A DNA stretch of 15,751 nt from the NCBI GenBank assembly GCA_001799195.1, contig MGSU01000042.1, positions 1,751 through 17,501 on the forward strand. Direction: 5' to 3'. Origin of the DNA: Deltaproteobacteria bacterium RIFOXYA12_FULL_61_11 (GTDB taxonomy: Bacteria; Bdellovibrionota_F; JAHFAK01; YA12-FULL-61-11). Under the pieces are notes generated by a model that did not search any database, had not been told where the DNA came from, and worked only from the letters and a program-made list of their open reading frames with translations. A program made the position numbers and the translations under genes. Shown piece by piece: positions 15,323 through 15,751 of the stretch (its first letter is position 1; every line of letters begins with the position of its first letter).

Positions 15323-15751
15323 TCAGTGTTCCTCGTCGATCTGGACTTCGACCCCGAAGACCTTGGTGGTGCGCTGTTTCTTCTGTTTGCTCCGTTGACG
15401 GGTGGCCTCGCGTTGCTCTCTGGTCCGGAGCAGGACCCGACGTTGGCCCTGGTCATCGATAGTTCCGAGACGACAGAGTTCGTCGTGTTCAGCGCAAAAA
15501 CCCTGGGTCGAGGTCGCGGGCGCTGGACAGTCCGACACCTTGCATCGCCCGGTGGGTTCGAGGTTGTCCTGCACAGGTTCTGGTGGCTCGGTGGACGGGG
15601 CGAGGTCATTCCTGGCGATGGAATGCAAGGCGCACAGGCCCTTGGGGCCGGCGGGGAGGCCGCACCCCTCGACCGCGCAATGGGTACGGGGTTTCACCCG
15701 CAGAACCCGGGAAGAGGGAAGACGGGTGATCAGGTGGGGATCAACTGGAGT
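15323..15751 (-). CDS. Protein with two C-x4-C-x9/10-C-x2-H zinc-binding-type motifs, probably 5'-partial
   Basis: The product holds two copies of the same Cys/His pattern: CAVEGCGLPAGPKGLCALH (C-x4-C-x9-C-x2-H) and CKVSDCPAPATSTQGFCAEH (C-x4-C-x10-C-x2-H). They are joined by a Pro/Glu-rich linker and followed by a basic, Arg/Gln/Lys-rich helix (TREQREATRQRSKQKKQRTT) and an acidic end (QIDEEH). Each motif is a likely small zinc knuckle, and the basic tail suggests nucleic-acid binding, which is inference. The GTG at 15697 has no convincing ribosome binding site, and the frame stays open to the window edge (TPVDPHLITRLPSSRVLRV), so the real start is probably to the right. I recognise no named family. 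The stop is at 15323. Confidence 0.7.
   Translation of the reverse strand, partial: TPVDPHLITRLPSSRVLRVKPRTHCAVEGCGLPAGPKGLCALHSIARNDLAPSTEPPEPVQDNLEPTGRCKVSDCPAPATSTQGFCAEHDELCRLGTIDDQGQRRVLLRTREQREATRQRSKQKKQRTTKVFGVEVQIDEEH

Overview
The window looks like chromosomal DNA of a free-living Gram-negative bacterium with high GC. Lipoproteins with lipoboxes followed by long Asp/Glu/Thr/Pro-rich linkers, a von Willebrand A lipoprotein and small Cys-rich proteins would fit Myxococcota or a related deltaproteobacterial lineage. That placement is an inference from protein style only; no rRNA or marker gene is present. No tRNA, rRNA, CRISPR array or intact insertion sequence was seen.

Layout. The left edge (1-2756, +) holds most of a type I restriction subunit, hsdR, whose 5' end and presumed hsdM/hsdS partners lie outside. 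Directly behind it (about 2793-2924) is a short, badly truncated remnant of a formylglycine-generating-enzyme-like gene, which suggests that the restriction locus borders a rearrangement scar. A 70-residue Cys-rich protein with a strong ribosome binding site follows (+). Then come three leftward genes: an unrecognised secreted protein, a von Willebrand A lipoprotein, and a POT/PTR2-type proton-coupled oligopeptide transporter. Divergent from the transporter is a rightward two-gene operon, a DUF432 protein followed by an MscS-family mechanosensitive channel. A leftward lipoprotein with a pectate-lyase-superfamily beta-helix comes next, divergent from a rightward M49-like zinc metalloprotease. 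The right end is leftward: a phosphate butyryl/acetyltransferase overlaps a thiamine pyrophosphokinase gene (thiN), and the edge holds a protein with two Cys/His zinc-binding-type motifs, probably cut by the window end.

How the genes fit together. Much of the middle concerns the cell envelope: peptide uptake, a stretch-activated channel with a DUF432 partner, and three exported proteins. The ptb-thiN pair is a metabolic operon with a good sigma-70-type promoter. I see no single multi-gene system here that is clearly new. The points most worth a second look are the DUF432-MscS pair, the FGE remnant beside hsdR, the ptb-thiN overlap, the M49-like protease, and the three proteins without a recognised family (3043-3255, 3335-4096, 15323-15751).
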